A DNA stretch of 64,000 nt from Candidatus Aegiribacteria sp. (GTDB taxonomy: Bacteria; Fermentibacterota; Fermentibacteria; Fermentibacterales; JCC-6), in contig JAUVEU010000007.1 of assembly GCA_030594645.1 (NCBI GenBank), forward strand, positions 1-64,000, read 5' to 3'. Of this stretch, positions 29,101-38,371 are shown one piece after another. Both the position numbers and the translations under genes were made by a program. Each line of letters begins with the position of its first letter. The first letter of the stretch is position 1. Below the pieces are notes generated by a model. The model made no database searches. It was given only the letters and a program-made list of their open reading frames with translations, and was not told the origin of the DNA.

Positions 29101-29807
29101 CTCCATACAGGCAGGTTTTCGTCTCCGAGAAGATACCATCCTGTTTCCAGAGCAAAATCAACCAGAGAATTTTCAGCAACAAAGGGTATTTCGGGTATCA
29201 GTTCCTGTGCTTTCTCAAGAGCGCGTATGACATTTCCTCCCCCGATTCTCGTTCTCTCGAGAATGAAACCAAAACGTTCAGGCCAGCTAAAACCTTTCTG
29301 TAACAGACTCCTTACAAGAGACGCATCTCCCTGTGTTTCTGAAAGCACCTGAAACACACGATAGAGCAGGCAGAGGAACTCCCTGAATGTTAAACCTGTA
29401 CTGGGTCCTATTTGATTCCATGTCCAGCTCAGATGAAAGAATTCAAGGACAGCTACAACAACAGCAGACGACGGAAGGTTGCTTACAGCAGAGAACCATT
29501 CCGTTGCCATGTCCTGCTTTACAGGGGGAGGTTCGCTCATCTTGGAAAGATTTTCGAGAAGGTTCTTTCCGTCGCCTTTTTTAATTGTTGAGAGAAGGTA
29601 AGCAAGAATTTCTCCCGCTTCGGGCCAGTCATTTGAAAACAGGGATATGGCGAAGATCCTGCTTCTTGCTTCAGGCTCTATAACAGATTTGTTCAGTGAT
29701 TTCGAAGGAAGTGAAAAGCCTTTGCCAACTTCCGGAGGACGAGCTGAATAAAGCTTGTTATTTCTGCTCCAGGATTCAATCTCACGGACTAGTTCTCTTG
29801 CCTTTAT
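26154..29807 (-). CDS. Large helical protein of unknown function; likely ATA start overlapping gyrA stop
   Basis: From the first ATG (29540) the frame gives 1128 residues, but it stays open with protein-like codons for a further 89 codons up to the gyrA stop. That stretch has no ATG, GTG or TTG. The best initiator is ATA at 29807, which overlaps the gyrA TAA as ATAA and has a GAGGAG Shine-Dalgarno 5 bases upstream, giving 1217 residues. The protein is charged, almost all helical and reminiscent of HEAT/ARM repeat proteins; I see no signal peptide, membrane helix or catalytic motif. It is tightly linked to gyrA and to asparaginase. Function not recognised. Confidence 0.7.
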   Translation of the reverse strand: MKARELVREIESWSRNNKLYSARPPEVGKGFSLPSKSLNKSVIEPEARSRIFAISLFSNDWPEAGEILAYLLSTIKKGDGKNLLENLSKMSEPPPVKQDMATEWFSAVSNLPSSAVVVAVLEFFHLSWTWNQIGPSTGLTFREFLCLLYRVFQVLSETQGDASLVRSLLQKGFSWPERFGFILERTRIGGGNVIRALEKAQELIPEIPFVAENSLVDFALETGWYLLGDENLPVWRAVGRNGESLLRKLRGFSVQMEAIRILSGFLGRLEDTDQLLNLQEDSIPGEIEKIVGQLEEDVLSEILELLSEEAIRTLARRSERDMCLGIMAIPVGDSSPFEYGRAIAEIMLFRSRGKAERKIFEEVYSLCEKNENTGLIIEIARMSAECRETPFYDKLKTEHYLRFIPIALSILEDKEKSPEIRRITNSVGRVMDAVLSQDDPSISLESLEKLIAETEISFDKLLPALILLLRSTNEALKHEHVIKSEIFVLILDLLDDNYRSRLLEGEQTHWLSPLANGTVDSCTKVVEAMGRISNRSMRSRFLDKVIAPLFQEIGAEELIFGELITSAVATYNKEMSLEQLRNEETTLLGRLFRAEDRSKALKVSMNRLLRIPGIEEKSANDLIYCARTLCETLSQQAVWLEKSGHRIFSRFLSRGLTAFVKTLVEYPEISEYLTSGNLMRELLTRMIPAKETEDSNVALWQLKTASVFFGETIPFSVEILTGRSEEVISYLRDITELAVGSMHGELAGATFLSWMSNRLEKKLIDEYARKLDNGSDLKEVQSDIEGAQMMNIWRAIRDSSSEILRDTVGSLKVVTQQILHRKIVVREGRKLVEGFIENGCKGLILKVSVSPDRKEVTELLKAAGDSELIDLFRSMEGREPVGKKDKIPEKVEQFFLSRDCPPGENPCRFWRSKAFSPLENVLIDIILLYTSNESLSKIEQMMDDFVEIIGYLGTDEVFRPSIIFTALEKSLSKTERGKRLTVQMVERNLEKNIYRLMWRRKATKKTAESVNGFVPQKKITNMLFDRITREKTSREQILFTKKYARIFASVESLIMKRKNSEIQSARSVLQHIWIFNSESVRPSSAVETARDAVETITQFFLEIGARTGAVTAPEAGAISLGMRRKYRDNANTVAILIRWTQDSTRGDLLALVEAHHPLLEAVSRDSELIQLIDDLWGDGKARLYIRSLADRPDRLKERLLHHLGAKSKASNNGIKYV

Positions 29808-32263
29808 TTCTGCTCCTCTGTTTGAACCTCTTCGTTCTCCGGCCGGACTACAGCAGCATCAACTACCCTGTCATTATCCGGAAGATTCATTAGTCTTACT
29901 CCCATAGTGCTTCTGCCCATTTCTCTAATCTGCTCGACAGGTAATCGGATAATCATTCCAAATGCTGAAACAAGGATTAGTTCATCTTCTTCTGTTACCT
30001 GGTTGATTGAAATTACACGTCCATTCCGCTGGATATTCCGGATGTTAATGACACCGGCACTCCCTCTATGTGTTAGTCTGTAATCCTCTGAGAATGTTCT
30101 TTTCCCAAAACCATTCTCTGTTACTGTAAGCACACTCCCGGGTTCATCCATGATAACCATTCCCACGAGACTGTCATTTCCGGTAACTTTTATTCCTCTT
30201 ACTCCTCTTGTATATCTTCCCATGGAACGTATTTCTTTTTCACTGAATCTATTGGCCTTCCCGTTTGCCAGAGCAAGCAGAACCCGGCAGTTTCCATTTG
30301 TTAATGAGGCGCTTACGAGCTCTGCGTTCTCATCAAGCTTGATTGCCCATATGCCATTCCGTCGTGGATGGCTGTAACAGGAAAGAGGGGTCTTCTTAAT
30401 AATTCCATTGCTTGTTGACATCAGGATAAAGCGGTCTTCATCGAACTCCTTCACGCATACATTCGCGACAGGGCGCTCTTCTGGTTCGAGATCCAGGAGA
30501 TTAACTATAGCTTTCCCTTTGCTGATTCGTCCAGCTTCTGGAATTTTATAAACCTTCAACCAGTAACATCTTCCCTGATTAGTGAAAAACAGAATATAAC
30601 TATGGTTGGATGATACAAATATCTGATCTATTGAATCTTCCTCCTTGGTTCGTGCTCCTGTAATTCCCTTTCCGCCTCTGTGCTGGCTTTTATAGGTATC
30701 CGTTGAAAGTCTCTTTACATACCCTTCTCGAGACAGGGTGATTACCATTTCATCATCAGGTATCAGATCTTCTATATCAAATTCGTCTGCTGCAAAGGGT
30801 TCTATTTCTGTCTTCCTGTCTTCACCATAAATGTCGGCAACTTCCCTTAACTCTTCTGACACTACCTTCATACGTTCCAGGCGATTCGAAGCCAGCAAGC
30901 GAAGTCTTTCAAGGAGAACTCTGAGCTCTTCGAATTCTTCTTCAAGTTCTTCCCGTTCCAGCCCGGTAAGTTTTCTTAAACGCATTTCCAATATTGCTTG
31001 AGCCTGTATCTCGGTGAATTCAAATATTTCTATAAGCTTCTTCTTTGCTTCTTCGCTGCTTGCAGATTCTCTGATAACCCTTATTACCTCTTCTATAACA
31101 TCCTGGGCCTTTAAAAGCCCTTCTACTATGTGCGATCTTGCTTCCGCCTTTTTCAGGTCGAACGCAACTCTTCTCTCAATGACATTATGACGATGTTCAA
31201 TGAAATGATCAATCATCTGCCTGAGATTCAGCCTTACAGGCCTTCCTCCAGCAAGAGCCAGACTGTTAACTCCGAAAGTTTTTGCAAGCGTGGTGTGTTT
31301 GTAAAGCTGGTTAAGTACTACTTCAGTTACCGCATCTCTCTTCAGCTCTATCACTATTCGCATGCCATCTCTGTCGGATTCATCACGGAGATCGGCTATC
31401 ATCGTAATTTTCTTGTGTTTCACAAGATTTGCTATAGTCTCAATAAGCGATGTCTTGTTAACCTGATAGGGAATTTCTGTAATTATGATTGCTTCCCTGC
31501 CTTTTGGGGTTACCTCAGTAGTCACTCTGCCGCGGACATGGATCAGTCCCTTACCTGTACTGTAAGCATCTCTGATTCCTCGAAGGCCCATGATTATCCC
31601 TCCGGTAGGGAAATCCGGTCCTTTGATAATCTCAAAAAGCTCTTCATCGGAAAAATCGGGGTTATCTATGATTCTACAGCAGGCATCTATAACTTCTCTG
31701 AGGTTATTAGGCGGAATATTCGTGGCCATACCTACAGCAATTCCAGACGATCCGTTAACCAGAAGATTAGGTATACCGGAAGGGAGAACTGATGGTTCTT
31801 TCAGGCGATCGTCAAAATTGGGAGACATATCTACTGTTTCGCTATCGATATCGCGAAGCATTTCTCCGCCTATTTTGGACATTCTTGCTTCTGTATATCT
31901 GTACGCTGCCGCCGGATCTCCATCTATCGATCCGAAGTTGCCCTGGCCATCGATAAGCGGGTGTCTAAGTGAAAAATCCTGTGCCATACGAACCATTGCA
32001 TCATAGACAGCGCTGTCTCCATGAGGGTGATATTTTCCAAGAACATCTCCCACTACTGCAGCGGATTTCTTATACGGCCGTTTTTGCGTGAGTTTCTGTT
32101 CATACATCGAATACAGAATTCGCCTGTGTACAGGTTTCAACCCATCCCGCACATCAGGAAGGGCTCTCGAAACAATAACGCTCATGGAATAGTCCATATA
32201 TGAGCGTTTCATCTCATCTTCTATGTCGATAATATCAATCTTTTTACCTGTGCTGCCGTTCAA
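29804..32263 (-). CDS. gyrA: DNA gyrase subunit A
   Basis: 819 residues from the TTG at 32263, which has GGAGG 7 bases upstream; an in-frame TTG at 32293 lacks this. Catalytic tyrosine Y123 is in A-A-A-Y-R-Y-T-E. The quinolone-determining positions are S84 and D88 (G-D-S-A-V-Y-D), the susceptible pattern. The C-terminal DNA-wrapping domain has the GyrA box as Q-H-R-G-G-K-G, with histidine where arginine is usual. Introduces negative supercoils with GyrB. Confidence 0.97.
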   Translation of the reverse strand: MNGSTGKKIDIIDIEDEMKRSYMDYSMSVIVSRALPDVRDGLKPVHRRILYSMYEQKLTQKRPYKKSAAVVGDVLGKYHPHGDSAVYDAMVRMAQDFSLRHPLIDGQGNFGSIDGDPAAAYRYTEARMSKIGGEMLRDIDSETVDMSPNFDDRLKEPSVLPSGIPNLLVNGSSGIAVGMATNIPPNNLREVIDACCRIIDNPDFSDEELFEIIKGPDFPTGGIIMGLRGIRDAYSTGKGLIHVRGRVTTEVTPKGREAIIITEIPYQVNKTSLIETIANLVKHKKITMIADLRDESDRDGMRIVIELKRDAVTEVVLNQLYKHTTLAKTFGVNSLALAGGRPVRLNLRQMIDHFIEHRHNVIERRVAFDLKKAEARSHIVEGLLKAQDVIEEVIRVIRESASSEEAKKKLIEIFEFTEIQAQAILEMRLRKLTGLEREELEEEFEELRVLLERLRLLASNRLERMKVVSEELREVADIYGEDRKTEIEPFAADEFDIEDLIPDDEMVITLSREGYVKRLSTDTYKSQHRGGKGITGARTKEEDSIDQIFVSSNHSYILFFTNQGRCYWLKVYKIPEAGRISKGKAIVNLLDLEPEERPVANVCVKEFDEDRFILMSTSNGIIKKTPLSCYSHPRRNGIWAIKLDENAELVSASLTNGNCRVLLALANGKANRFSEKEIRSMGRYTRGVRGIKVTGNDSLVGMVIMDEPGSVLTVTENGFGKRTFSEDYRLTHRGSAGVINIRNIQRNGRVISINQVTEEDELILVSAFGMIIRLPVEQIREMGRSTMGVRLMNLPDNDRVVDAAVVRPENEEVQTEEQK

Positions 32264-32320
32264 ATGACCGCCTCCAAGCCTGTCTTCAGGCAATAATTAT
32301 GCATATCCGGGATAATTAAT

Positions 32321-34273
32321 CTAAACATCAAGATTTCTTACTTCTGCCGCATGGAGCTGGATAAATTCTCGTCTTGGTTCTACATCATCACCCATAAGAA
32401 CTGAAAATATGTGGCTGGCCTCCATAGTGTTCTCCAGCCGGACCTTAAGAAGTATTCTTGTTTCAGGGTCCATAGTCGTTGCCCACAACTGATCCGGATT
32501 CATCTCTCCCAGACCCTTGTACCGCTGTATTACTAAACCCTGTTCTCCAAATTCCTTCGTTATTTCCTGTCTTTCTTTTTCGTTATATGCGTAACGCTTT
32601 GTTTTTCCTTTCCTTATCAGATACAGAGGCGGTTGGGCAATGTAAATGTAGCCTTTTTCTATAAGCTCTATCATGTGTCTGTAAAAGAAAGTCAACAGAA
32701 GCGTGCGGATATGTGATCCGTCTACATCCGCATCGGTCATTATTATGATTTTATGATATCGAACACTGTTTATATCGAAATCTTCTTCAATTCCTGTTCC
32801 AGCAGCAGTTATTATTGTTCTTATCTCGTTGTTGTTCAGCACTTTTCCAAGTTGTGCCTTTTCAACATTGATTATCTTGCCTCTAAGCGGAAGAATTGCC
32901 TGAAAGTACCTGTTTCTTCCCTGTTTTGCCGAACCGCCAGCAGAATTTCCCTCAACTATGAACAGCTCTGCTTCTTCTGGTTCGTTCACGGTACAATCTG
33001 CCAGTTTGCCCGGCAGAGCAGCTGTTTCAAGAGCTGATTTTCTTCTGGTCAACTCTCTTGCTTTCTTCGCAGCCTGTCTTGATCTGTTATTGAGCAAGCA
33101 CTTCTGCACTACTTTTCGTGCTATAGAAGGATTTTCCTCAAAGTATTCGGAAAGACCTCTGTTCACAAGTGATAATACAGCTCCCTGCACATTCCTGTTT
33201 CCCAGCCTTGTTTTGGTTTGACCTTCAAATTGAGGATCCGGTATCTTAACACTGATTACAATAACAAGTCCTTCTCTTACATCACTGCCCGAAAATGTAT
33301 CATCTTTATTGCTGAACATTTTATTGGTGGATGCGTAATCGTTCAGAGTTCTTGTAAGCGCTGACTTAAGACCTGAAAGGTGAGTTCCTCCGTCAATAGT
33401 GTTTATATTATTAACAAAGCTGAAAATGTCCTCTTTAAATGCCTTGTTGTACTGCAGCGCTACATCGATTAGGAGAATTCCTTCATCGCCCATCTCTATT
33501 TCACCTGCAATTCTTACAGGATCATGCAGCGTATGGTTTGCCTCGTTAATATATGAAACAAATGAACTCAACCCGCCTTCAAAACAAAATTCATCCTTCC
33601 TCAGGTCTTTTTCAGAGCGTTCATCATTCAAAAGTATTTTCAATCCGTTATTAAGGTAAGCAAGTTCTCTTAATCTGCCGGACAGGGTTTCATATTTGAA
33701 TTCAGAAGTTTCAAATATTTCCTCATAATCGGGCATGAATCTTATTCTTGTTCCGGTAAGATCTGTTTTACCCCGTTTTTTCTGTTCCGTCTGAGTTTTG
33801 CCTCTTCTGTATTCCTGAAAATAGATGTATCCATCGTTATGGACTTCCACTCTCAGCCATTCCGACAGAGCATTCACAACACTCACACCAACACCATGCA
33901 ACCCTCCGGAGGTTTTGTAAGCTGAATTATCGAATTTACCTCCAGCATGGAGAGTGGTCATTACCACTTCCAGCGCAGGCTTTCCTGTTTCGTGCATGCC
34001 TACGGGAATTCCTCTTCCGTCATCGTCAACTGAAACAGATCCATCTGAATGAAGGGTGATTGCGATTCGCTTGCAAAAGCCTGATTGTGCTTCGTCAATG
34101 CTGTTATCTACCACTTCCCACACCAGGTGATGAAGACCTGTCTGTGATGTTGAACCGATGTACATACTTGGTCTTTTTCTAACATGCTCAAGACCTTTTA
34201 GAACCTTAATAGAGTCAGCGTCGTAATTAGTGTTTTGTCCGTCTTGTTCGGTCAATACTTCTCTGCCTTCCAC
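32321..34273 (-). CDS. gyrB: DNA gyrase subunit B
   Basis: 650 residues. GHKL ATPase motifs at the front (E-V-V-D-N-S-I-D-E, D-D-G-R-G-I-P-V-G, G-L-H-G-V-G), transducer domain, then TOPRIM: E-G-N-S-A-G-G (usually E-G-D-S-A-G-G) and M-T-D-A-D-V-D-G-S-H with the metal aspartates. The start is a GTG at 34273 or a TTG at 34255; the latter has GGAAGG at 10 bases. Either overlaps the DciA gene. Confidence 0.96.
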   Translation of the reverse strand: MEGREVLTEQDGQNTNYDADSIKVLKGLEHVRKRPSMYIGSTSQTGLHHLVWEVVDNSIDEAQSGFCKRIAITLHSDGSVSVDDDGRGIPVGMHETGKPALEVVMTTLHAGGKFDNSAYKTSGGLHGVGVSVVNALSEWLRVEVHNDGYIYFQEYRRGKTQTEQKKRGKTDLTGTRIRFMPDYEEIFETSEFKYETLSGRLRELAYLNNGLKILLNDERSEKDLRKDEFCFEGGLSSFVSYINEANHTLHDPVRIAGEIEMGDEGILLIDVALQYNKAFKEDIFSFVNNINTIDGGTHLSGLKSALTRTLNDYASTNKMFSNKDDTFSGSDVREGLVIVISVKIPDPQFEGQTKTRLGNRNVQGAVLSLVNRGLSEYFEENPSIARKVVQKCLLNNRSRQAAKKARELTRRKSALETAALPGKLADCTVNEPEEAELFIVEGNSAGGSAKQGRNRYFQAILPLRGKIINVEKAQLGKVLNNNEIRTIITAAGTGIEEDFDINSVRYHKIIIMTDADVDGSHIRTLLLTFFYRHMIELIEKGYIYIAQPPLYLIRKGKTKRYAYNEKERQEITKEFGEQGLVIQRYKGLGEMNPDQLWATTMDPETRILLKVRLENTMEASHIFSVLMGDDVEPRREFIQLHAAEVRNLDV

Positions 34274-34559
34274 TTTTTCCAGGCATCACCGCTTTTATAT
34301 CAGTAAAAAGCTCCTCGCCTGAAACCTTATTCAAATTCGAGAGTATCTCTTCTTTTCTGAGCCTGATTTCCATTCCTGCAGCCGGATGAAGAATCTTTAC
34401 AAGAATTACCGATCTGTCACAGCCGACAGGTATAGTTAATCCTGCAAGTTCTGTTCCTACAATTTCATTCCAGCAGCTAAGTATCTCGTTTCTTTGCTGA
34501 TACTTGCCCAGTTCGAATTTCCTGAATACATCAGATATCAGTAATCCGATTTTTTTCAT
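34227..34559 (-). CDS. dciA: DciA-like (DUF721) helicase-loading protein
   Basis: 110 residues. The DUF721 core shows W-N-E-I-V-G-T-E-L-A near residue 29 and a following beta-rich KH-like part (S-V-I-L-V-K-I-L-H-P-A-A). DciA proteins load or operate the replicative helicase DnaB in most bacteria lacking DnaC/DnaI. It lies between dnaN and gyrB, where recF is found in many genomes. Confidence 0.82.
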   Translation of the reverse strand: MKKIGLLISDVFRKFELGKYQQRNEILSCWNEIVGTELAGLTIPVGCDRSVILVKILHPAAGMEIRLRKEEILSNLNKVSGEELFTDIKAVMPGKSGRQRSIDRTRRTKH

Positions 34560-34590
34560 ATGTAACCAACGAACTGTGTTTTTGTTACAA

Positions 34591-35727
34591 TTATTCTAAT
34601 TCTGTCTGGCTCTCAAGCGTCTTTGAGAGTTTGACAGGCATTATCAGTGCCAGGTATGAGTCATCTCCTTCAGATTCTTCCTCATCGTTTATGAGAACAG
34701 CTGTATTGCTGTCCTTCATCCTCATTACAATCCTCTCACAACTCATATTACGAAGAATCTCCATAAGGAAATTTCCGTTGAAACCAATCTGAAATGGACT
34801 ACCGTCATATTCGGAAAGAAGAGTTTCTTTTGCTTCTCCGGCATCTGCACTTTCAGCCTGAACAACTGTTTTCTCTTTTTCCAGAGAGAATTTTACCTGG
34901 TGTGTTGATGGATTAGCCATAGTTTTAACACGTCTCAATACAGCTATAAGGCTTTCTCTGTCTGTATGAAGAATGCAGTCATTGTCTTTTGGAATTACTT
35001 TTTTGTAAGGAGGATACTCGCCATCTATAGTGCGGCTGAATATCATGGTATTGTCAAATTCAAACGATATCTGAGAACCCTTAAAGCGTATATTTACATC
35101 ACCATCGGAGGAAAGCTTAGCAAAAAGATTAAGAGCTTTCTGTGTGATCAGCGCTTTAATGGAATTGTCGGACTTAATACTTGAGAGGCTGATACAGCTT
35201 AACCTGTGGCCATCAGTAGCAACCATTTCAAATCCGTCTTTACCTATATCAAGTAACGCTCCGTTAAGTGTTGCTCTATAATCATCTTTTGCAACGGCGT
35301 AAGATGTCTTTCTTATAGCGTCAGAAAATATGTTAACTTGAACTATACATGGTTCCATACTGCTTTTAGACGGAAGAGTAGGAAACTGATCGCTTGAACT
35401 GCCGCTTAAAGAAAATAATCCATGACCGCAATTTATGGTAATCCTGTTACCTGTAGCACTCATTCTTACTTCTTCTTCAGGCAATTCACGTACAATTTCA
35501 TGCAATTTTTTTCCAGGAAGTGTTATTGAACCTGCAGTTGTAATCGAAGCTGGAACCGTAGTTATTACTGTAGTATCAAGATCTGTTGCAGAAAGTTTAA
35601 GTTTGTCTCCTTCTGTTTCAAGAAGAACATTGGTTAAGTATGGAAGACTGCTTCTTGCGGGAAGCGCTGTTGCAACAGAATTCAAACCTTTCAGCAAATC
35701 AGAATGATTGACAAGAAGCTTAATCAT
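34591..35727 (-). CDS. dnaN: DNA polymerase III beta sliding clamp
   Basis: 378 residues from the ATG at 35727 with GGAGG 8 bases upstream; a 14-residue extension to 35769 is not supported. Three-domain clamp fold: M-I-K-L-L-V-N start, A-T-D-G-H-R-L in the middle and the conserved C-terminal M-P-V-K-L region (here I-M-P-V-K-L-S). Follows dnaA on the same strand. Confidence 0.96.
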   Translation of the reverse strand: MIKLLVNHSDLLKGLNSVATALPARSSLPYLTNVLLETEGDKLKLSATDLDTTVITTVPASITTAGSITLPGKKLHEIVRELPEEEVRMSATGNRITINCGHGLFSLSGSSSDQFPTLPSKSSMEPCIVQVNIFSDAIRKTSYAVAKDDYRATLNGALLDIGKDGFEMVATDGHRLSCISLSSIKSDNSIKALITQKALNLFAKLSSDGDVNIRFKGSQISFEFDNTMIFSRTIDGEYPPYKKVIPKDNDCILHTDRESLIAVLRRVKTMANPSTHQVKFSLEKEKTVVQAESADAGEAKETLLSEYDGSPFQIGFNGNFLMEILRNMSCERIVMRMKDSNTAVLINDEEESEGDDSYLALIMPVKLSKTLESQTELE

Positions 35728-35931
35728 AAGTTTTCCTCCAGCTTGATGAAAACAATTATAAGAGAACAATAATGATAGTTATTATACACGTGGATATGTA
35801 GACATGTCACGTGTTATACGAATGCATGTATGTTCATGGATGTTGAAAAAATGTTGAAAAATGAATAGTGAAACATTGGTTTTCAACATTCACGTTTTTT
35901 GAACAATATTATCCATACAATTCTCCACATA
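35728..35931. other. dnaA-dnaN intergenic region with DnaA-box-like sites and ATGTTGAAAA repeats
   Basis: Very AT-rich. Near-consensus DnaA boxes: TTATACACG at 35782-35790, TTATCCATA at 35909-35917, TTCTCCACA at 35921-35929, each one base off. ATGTTGAAAA occurs at 35840-35849 and 35851-35860 (11 bases apart) and inverted at 35880-35889. It may be one half of a bipartite origin. Confidence 0.5.
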
Positions 35932-37281
35932 CTAAATTGAAGTAAGTTTTCTTCTTAATTCTGCTATCGTTCTTTCAAGTTCGGCATCATGTTTTTTCAA
36001 TTTATCTATTCTGTCGATGGAATTTAGAACAGTTGAATGATCACGCCCAGAGAAAAACGAACCTATCTCCTTAAGTGACATGGAAGTAAGTTCCCTCATA
36101 AGAGACATGGCGACCTGTCTTGGAATAAGAATGTTCCTCTTTCTCTGTTTTCCTTTGAGCTGCCCTGGAGAAACATTGAAGTTCTCAGCGACAGCGGATG
36201 TAATATTTCCTGCAGTAAGTCTTCTTGTTATTGAACCGAGTGAGGAACGAATCTCTCTCTGTGCGATATCCATATTTATTTCACAGTCTGTTAATCGAGA
36301 TATTGCAGCAAGTCTGTGCACAACCCCTGCAAGCTGACGAACATTCTTTCTGATAGAAGAAGCGATATAATCAAGGACATCATGTGAAACAGACAATTTT
36401 TCATCTCGAAAGAGAAGCTGAAGAATAGCAATACGTGTTTCGTATTCAGGAGGCTTTATATCAGCTACAAGTCCCCATTGAAAACGGCTGATCAAACGTT
36501 CATGAAGATCCTGAAGCTCATGGGGAGGTCTGTCTGAAGTAAGGACTATCTGTTTACCGTTCTGATGAAGTTCATTGAATCTATGAAAAAATTCTTCCTG
36601 AGTCTGTTCTTTCCCTTTAAGAAACTGAATGTCGTCCATCAGGAGAAAATCAATATTGTGAAACAGCTTCCTGAATTTTGAGAAATCATTCTGCAGAACT
36701 GATTTAATATATCGATCAACGAGCAGTTCAGTGGACAGATAGTGAAATGTTCGACCCTTTCCTTCCTGATGAAGGCTATGTGCTATAGCTTGAATAAGAT
36801 GTGTTTTTCCAAGACCGACACCACCGTAGATAAAAAGGGGATTATAGCTGGCGGAATTGCTTCCACGGCTGACAGCAAGAGCTCCTGCATGAGCAAGCTG
36901 ATTGTTAGGGCCAACAACGAAGTGGTCGAATGTATAGTTTGAACGTAGAAAAGCCGTATCGGATTGGCCTGAAGCTCTTCTGGCGGAAAGAGAAATAGAA
37001 GATGAAGGACCTGGTTTTGCAGGATCACCGATGAATTGTAGCGCAAGATCTTTTCTACCGGAGATATCTCGAATAAGTTCTTCAAGAAATTCACCAAATC
37101 GGGATTTGGCATGACCTGCAACGAATGAATTCGGAAAACGGATTACCATAAGGCTTCCGTTAAGATCTTCGAAACTTGATTTTTTTAGCCAGGCTTCAAA
37201 TTCAGTTGACTCAAGTGAATTTTTCGCTTCGCTGAGACATTGAATCCATAGCTCGGCCGGGTTAAAACTGTCCATCTTCAT
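35932..37281 (-). CDS. dnaA: Chromosomal replication initiator DnaA
   Basis: 449 residues. N-terminal helicase-interaction domain, Walker A G-G-V-G-L-G-K-T-H near residue 155, Walker B L-L-M-D-D-I-Q-F-L, and the C-terminal DNA-binding signature G-R-D-H-S-T-V-L. Start ATG at 37281, with an alternative ATG two codons later. It marks the strand switch: replication genes run left, rpmH and the rest run right. Confidence 0.97.
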   Translation of the reverse strand: MKMDSFNPAELWIQCLSEAKNSLESTEFEAWLKKSSFEDLNGSLMVIRFPNSFVAGHAKSRFGEFLEELIRDISGRKDLALQFIGDPAKPGPSSSISLSARRASGQSDTAFLRSNYTFDHFVVGPNNQLAHAGALAVSRGSNSASYNPLFIYGGVGLGKTHLIQAIAHSLHQEGKGRTFHYLSTELLVDRYIKSVLQNDFSKFRKLFHNIDFLLMDDIQFLKGKEQTQEEFFHRFNELHQNGKQIVLTSDRPPHELQDLHERLISRFQWGLVADIKPPEYETRIAILQLLFRDEKLSVSHDVLDYIASSIRKNVRQLAGVVHRLAAISRLTDCEINMDIAQREIRSSLGSITRRLTAGNITSAVAENFNVSPGQLKGKQRKRNILIPRQVAMSLMRELTSMSLKEIGSFFSGRDHSTVLNSIDRIDKLKKHDAELERTIAELRRKLTSI

Positions 37282-37595
37282 TCCAATCGTTGATAGAAGT
37301 CTAACGATATAACTTACAGTAGGTTGTCATACATATCCACAAGTGAATCCACAAAAATGAAGTATAGTATATTGTTTAAACGCAAAAACATAAGGAAAAA
37401 CCATCTTTCTGTTGTCGCAACAATGTTGAAAACCTTTGTCAGACTATTTGAAGCTGCCACAAATACTTGACAGAAAGCATTCTATTGGCTAACTTCGATA
37501 ATCGTTGAACAAAGAAATATTTTCTAAGTTAGTGATGATACTGTTGCAGAAATCCTGACTGCGTCAAGTCTGGTTTTCGAGAGAGAGTGAATAAA
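37282..37595. other. Probable oriC, dnaA-rpmH intergenic region
   Basis: 314 bases without a gene between divergent dnaA and rpmH. It contains ATATCCACA (37333-37341) and GAATCCACA (37345-37353), DnaA-box-like and 12 bases apart; a fourth ATGTTGAAAA (37423-37432) matching the three on the other side of dnaA; and long A/T runs. The rpmH promoter lies at its right end. Location, AT content and transcription switch fit an origin; no unwinding assay or skew plot is available. Confidence 0.6.
37467..37495 (+). promoter_or_regulatory. Promoter of the rpmH operon
   Basis: Perfect TTGACA (37467-37472), 17-base spacer, TAACTT (37490-37495, three of six matches). It would give a leader of about 95 bases before rpmH. 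Confidence 0.45.
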
Positions 37596-37730
37596 ATGAA
37601 AAGAACGTTTCAGCCGAGCAATATTTCAAAAGCAAGAAGACATGGATTCAGAGCGAGAATGGCAAGCAAGAATGGCAGGAAAGTACTTAATATGAGGCGG
37701 CGCAAGGGCAGAAAGAATCTGATTCCCTGA
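37596..37730 (+). CDS. rpmH: Ribosomal protein L34
   Basis: 44 residues, starting M-K-R-T-F-Q-P-S-N and rich in arginine and lysine ([13 protein letters not shown]). It is the canonical L34 sequence and lies 4 bases before rnpA, the usual neighbour. The ATG at 37596 follows GAGAGAG. Confidence 0.97.
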   Translation: MKRTFQPSNISKARRHGFRARMASKNGRKVLNMRRRKGRKNLIP

Positions 37731-37734
37731 TAAA

Positions 37735-38079
37735 ATGAAGAATACCCTGAAGAAGGGATACCAGTTCAGAAGGATACTAAGAACAGGTAGTGCTTTCAGA
37801 GGAACATCTTTCAGAGCTGTATACAGACTGAATTCCCTGGGCATTATTCGCCTGGGGTTTTCGTTGTCAGCAAAGTGCGGTAACTCTGTTAAAAGAAACT
37901 TAATGAGGAGAAGACTCCGGCATCTTTCAAGAGAAAAGGGAATGAATACCGGGGCAGATGTCGTTATAATACCTGAAGGCAGGCTTTCAAAAAGTAACTG
38001 GGAGAGCTTGAGGGAGGATTTCAAAGGGCTGCTGGTTTCGATAGAGGAAACAGAGAAAAACAGACAGAAAAATAGATAA
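37735..38079 (+). CDS. rnpA: Ribonuclease P protein component
   Basis: 114 residues. The RNR motif appears as V-K-R-N-L-M-R-R-R-L-R near residue 55, preceded by the G-F-S-L-S-A-K-C-G-N substrate-binding strand. It assists the RNase P RNA in cutting tRNA 5' leaders. ATG at 37735, TGATAAA after rpmH. Confidence 0.95.
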   Translation: MKNTLKKGYQFRRILRTGSAFRGTSFRAVYRLNSLGIIRLGFSLSAKCGNSVKRNLMRRRLRHLSREKGMNTGADVVIIPEGRLSKSNWESLREDFKGLLVSIEETEKNRQKNR

Positions 38080-38128
38080 GAAATAGTAATGAGAAAACGT
38101 ATAAGTCGACTAAAGAAAATCTTGCGGT

Positions 38129-38371
38129 ATGAAAATCAGCATGACTGTAATGCTTATTGCCGTTGTTAAGGTTTACAGGAAACTTATCTCACCACTGTTT
38201 CCACAGAGTTGCATTTACACACCAACCTGCAGCAGGTATGCGGAAACAGCATTAACAAGGTATGGGGCGATAAGAGGAGGATGGCTTACTGTTCTAAGGG
38301 TTCTAAGGTGTCATCCATTTAAAAAGGGTGGATACGATCCCGTTCCTGAAAAATGGGAGAATCGCAAATGA
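38129..38371 (+). CDS. yidD: Membrane protein insertion efficiency factor YidD
   Basis: 80 residues. Typical [13 protein letters not shown] near residue 17, Y-T-P-T-C-S-R-Y-A and K-K-G-G-Y-D-P-V-P near the end. A small peripheral membrane protein that aids YidC; the ATG of yidC overlaps its stop (ATGA). Confidence 0.95.
   Translation: MKISMTVMLIAVVKVYRKLISPLFPQSCIYTPTCSRYAETALTRYGAIRGGWLTVLRVLRCHPFKKGGYDPVPEKWENRK

Noticed and set aside
31130-31792. 220-codon plus-strand open frame
   Set aside because: Antisense to gyrA with no recognisable features.
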